From Streptomyces sp. NBC_00459 (GTDB lineage Bacteria; Actinomycetota; Actinomycetes; Streptomycetales; Streptomycetaceae): a stretch of 64,000 nucleotides of DNA. Positions 63,056 to 64,000 of the stretch are shown here, piece by piece. Below the pieces are notes generated by a model. The model was not told the DNA's origin and searched no databases. It worked only from the letters and a program-made list of their open reading frames with translations. Position 1 is the stretch's first letter; every line of letters begins with the position of its first letter. The position numbers were made by a program, and so were the translations under genes. The DNA is taken from assembly GCF_036013955.1 (NCBI RefSeq), contig NZ_CP107903.1, positions 6,696,001 through 6,760,000 of the forward strand. The letters run 5' to 3'.

Positions 63056-63376
63056 ATGACCGACCGGCGAGGAGTGGTGGCCAAGCGAGCGGAAGACCTG
63101 GTACCCGGCGTGCCGTACGTCCGAGGCTGGAACCGCGCACGACGAAGCGCCGGCACGCTAGCCGACCAACTTGTCCTGCTGGGCTTGGACACCGACTTCC
63201 CCGGTCTGCTGGCCGACGTGAACGTCTTCGGCGGCGGGCTGGTACAGCTCGGGACCGTTCGCCCTGAAGCAGCCGAGCTACTGGCGAACTTGATCACAGC
63301 AGGACTGGAAGCCGAACTGCACGGCACAGCGGCTGAAACGCCCTCGACCACGCGGCGGGAAACGCCGGCGGCTTGA
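63056..63376 (+). CDS. Small unknown protein, paralogue 2
   Basis: A 106-residue protein with ATG 63056, 4 bp after the previous stop. The segment LADQLVLLGLDTDFPGLLAD and VNVFGGGLVQLGTVRPEAAE parallels paralogue 1 position by position with about 50% identity by eye. The equal length and spacing show an old tandem duplication; the proteins may form a heteromer. No function known. Confidence 0.75.
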   Translation: MTDRRGVVAKRAEDLVPGVPYVRGWNRARRSAGTLADQLVLLGLDTDFPGLLADVNVFGGGLVQLGTVRPEAAELLANLITAGLEAELHGTAAETPSTTRRETPAA

Positions 63377-63437
63377 ACCGCTCCTCAGACGCCAGCGGGT
63401 CGCGGTCCGAGACTGCTCCCCCGATCCGCTGGCCTGG

Positions 63438-63476
63438 GCCCCGTACGACACCGTCCCCCGCGCTGTCGTACGGGGC
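63438..63476 (+). terminator. Terminator of the small-gene operon
   Basis: A perfect 13-bp stem, GCCCCGTACGACA and TGTCGTACGGGGC, with a 13-nt C/G loop, lies about 60 bp after the last small gene and is followed by TCCTTGCTT. Confidence 0.75.
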
Positions 63477-63863
63477 TCCTTGCTTCCCGGCGTACCGGGC
63501 CGTCAGGCTCGCCTGCCGCTCGGCCGGGACCGGCGCCCCAGCGCCGCAGCCCGGACGAAGCGGCAGGCCGAACGGTGACATCAGCTTGGGAAGCTGCGGT
63601 CATTTGGGGCCGGAGCAGGGGCTGACCTGGGCGAACGGGTGGGATGCGACCTCGTCTGGCCCGGCTGCTTTCACCGTGGTTCCCCGCTGTTCCCCGCTCG
63701 ATCTGGTGCGCTTGTGGTGCAGCTGCGGCCCGGCGTGTTGAAGAACGTCGGTAGGGAGTCAGCCGAGGAGTTCATGGATCGCCGCAGCGGTGTTGAACAC
63801 CGCCGGCAGGATGAAGACGACTCCTCAGAAGCCGCTGTCGGCGACGGGTGAATCGTGACCCTC
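63477..63863. other. Gene-free stretch before the insertion sequence
   Basis: Nearly 390 bp with no ORF that has start signals and codon bias. Nothing recognised. Confidence 0.5.
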
Positions 63864-64000
63864 TGACGGCGGATCAAAACTGACCCACTTCGTGGTCTTC
63901 TGACCAACCTGATCTTGATCGAAGGTCAGGAGAAGAGGGTGATTTCCGTGGAGGACTGGGCAGAGATCCGCAGGCTGCACCGGGCCGAGCAGATGCCGAT
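63864..64000 (+). mobile_element. Left end of an IS21-family-type insertion sequence, cut by window edge
   Basis: The sequence TGACGGCGGATCAAAACTGA and following bases has the look of the terminal repeat of IS21-like elements in actinomycetes, 75 bp before a transposase start. The right end is outside the window, so length and target duplication cannot be judged. Confidence 0.6.
63939..64000 (+). CDS. istA: IstA-like transposase, 5' end only
   Basis: A GTG at 63939 with AGGAGAAG upstream opens a frame reading VISVEDWAEIRRLHRAEQMP up to the window end. This opening (WAEIRRLHRAEQM before the helix-turn-helix) is typical of IS21-family IstA proteins. Only about 20 residues are visible. Confidence 0.7.
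   Translation, partial: MISVEDWAEIRRLHRAEQMP

Noticed and set aside
63639..63907. Small frames on both strands between the small genes and the IS
   Set aside because: No codon bias, ribosome site or recognised motif; left as gene-free DNA.
1..64000. CRISPR arrays, rRNA genes and complete tRNA genes
   Set aside because: No regularly spaced repeats with unique spacers, no rRNA-like sequence, and only a partial tRNA were seen.

Overview
The window is high-GC actinobacterial DNA, almost certainly from a Streptomyces. The signs are strong GC bias at third codon positions, many GTG starts, ATGA/GTGA stop-start overlaps, rare TTA codons, and Streptomyces-type families (MslA-like lasso peptide precursor, Ku/LigD polymerase pair, SEDS/PBP pair, XRE-TPR regulator).

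Layout. (1) 1-18.9 kb is ordinary chromosome: the end of a styrene-monooxygenase-like flavoprotein, an NlpC/P60 hydrolase, TetR, an AurF-like diiron oxygenase, a SEDS/PBP cell-wall pair, an SH3-like secreted protein, a histidine kinase with a lipoprotein, a phosphatase, a NERD protein, the two-gene NHEJ kit (LigD polymerase and Ku, divergent), a lone FabF-type ketosynthase, and a MarR/MFS pair with a clear operator. (2) 19.2-36.4 kb is a compact secondary-lipid (PUFA-synthase/hglE-like) cluster. Protein 1 is flavin ER barrels-KS-AT-ACP-ACP-KR; protein 2 is KS-AT-DH-phosphopantetheinyl transferase. They are followed by a free ACP, an alpha/beta hydrolase, a GT1 glycosyltransferase and a methyltransferase, all translationally coupled or nearly so, with a convergent flippase-like membrane protein. 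The gene set suggests a glycosylated, possibly methylated lipid; the product is not known from sequence. (3) 36.6-39.0 kb carries a Mut7-C RNase-like protein and a Ser/Thr kinase. (4) 39.1-44.05 kb is a sulfur-related uptake/oxidation operon (LLM monooxygenase, GNAT, amino-acid-type ABC transporter) behind a cysteine-containing leader peptide and attenuator hairpin.

(5) 44.06-56.24 kb is a complete siamycin/MS-271-type lasso peptide cluster. It has a TTA-containing atypical LuxR regulator, a histidine kinase, an ABC pair, the 42-residue precursor, the cyclase (C), the RRE protein (B1), the leader protease (B2), a second ABC exporter, a MauE/DsbA-like disulfide pair, a CapA-like epimerase (MslH type), and a NarL response regulator probably paired with the distant kinase. 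The predicted core differs from siamycin I/MS-271 by Asp for Asn at position 8 and should have two disulfides and a C-terminal D-Trp.

(6) 56.2-59.05 kb has an SDR/DUF2867 protein and a double-GNAT protein. (7) From 59.43 kb a 3' fragment of a tRNA-Arg(CCG) gene marks the edge of an integrated element that runs off the right end. It carries a TTA-containing phosphotransferase, an XRE-TPR regulator with two TTA codons, three small unknown genes (two tandem paralogues), and the beginning of an IS21-family insertion sequence at the window edge.
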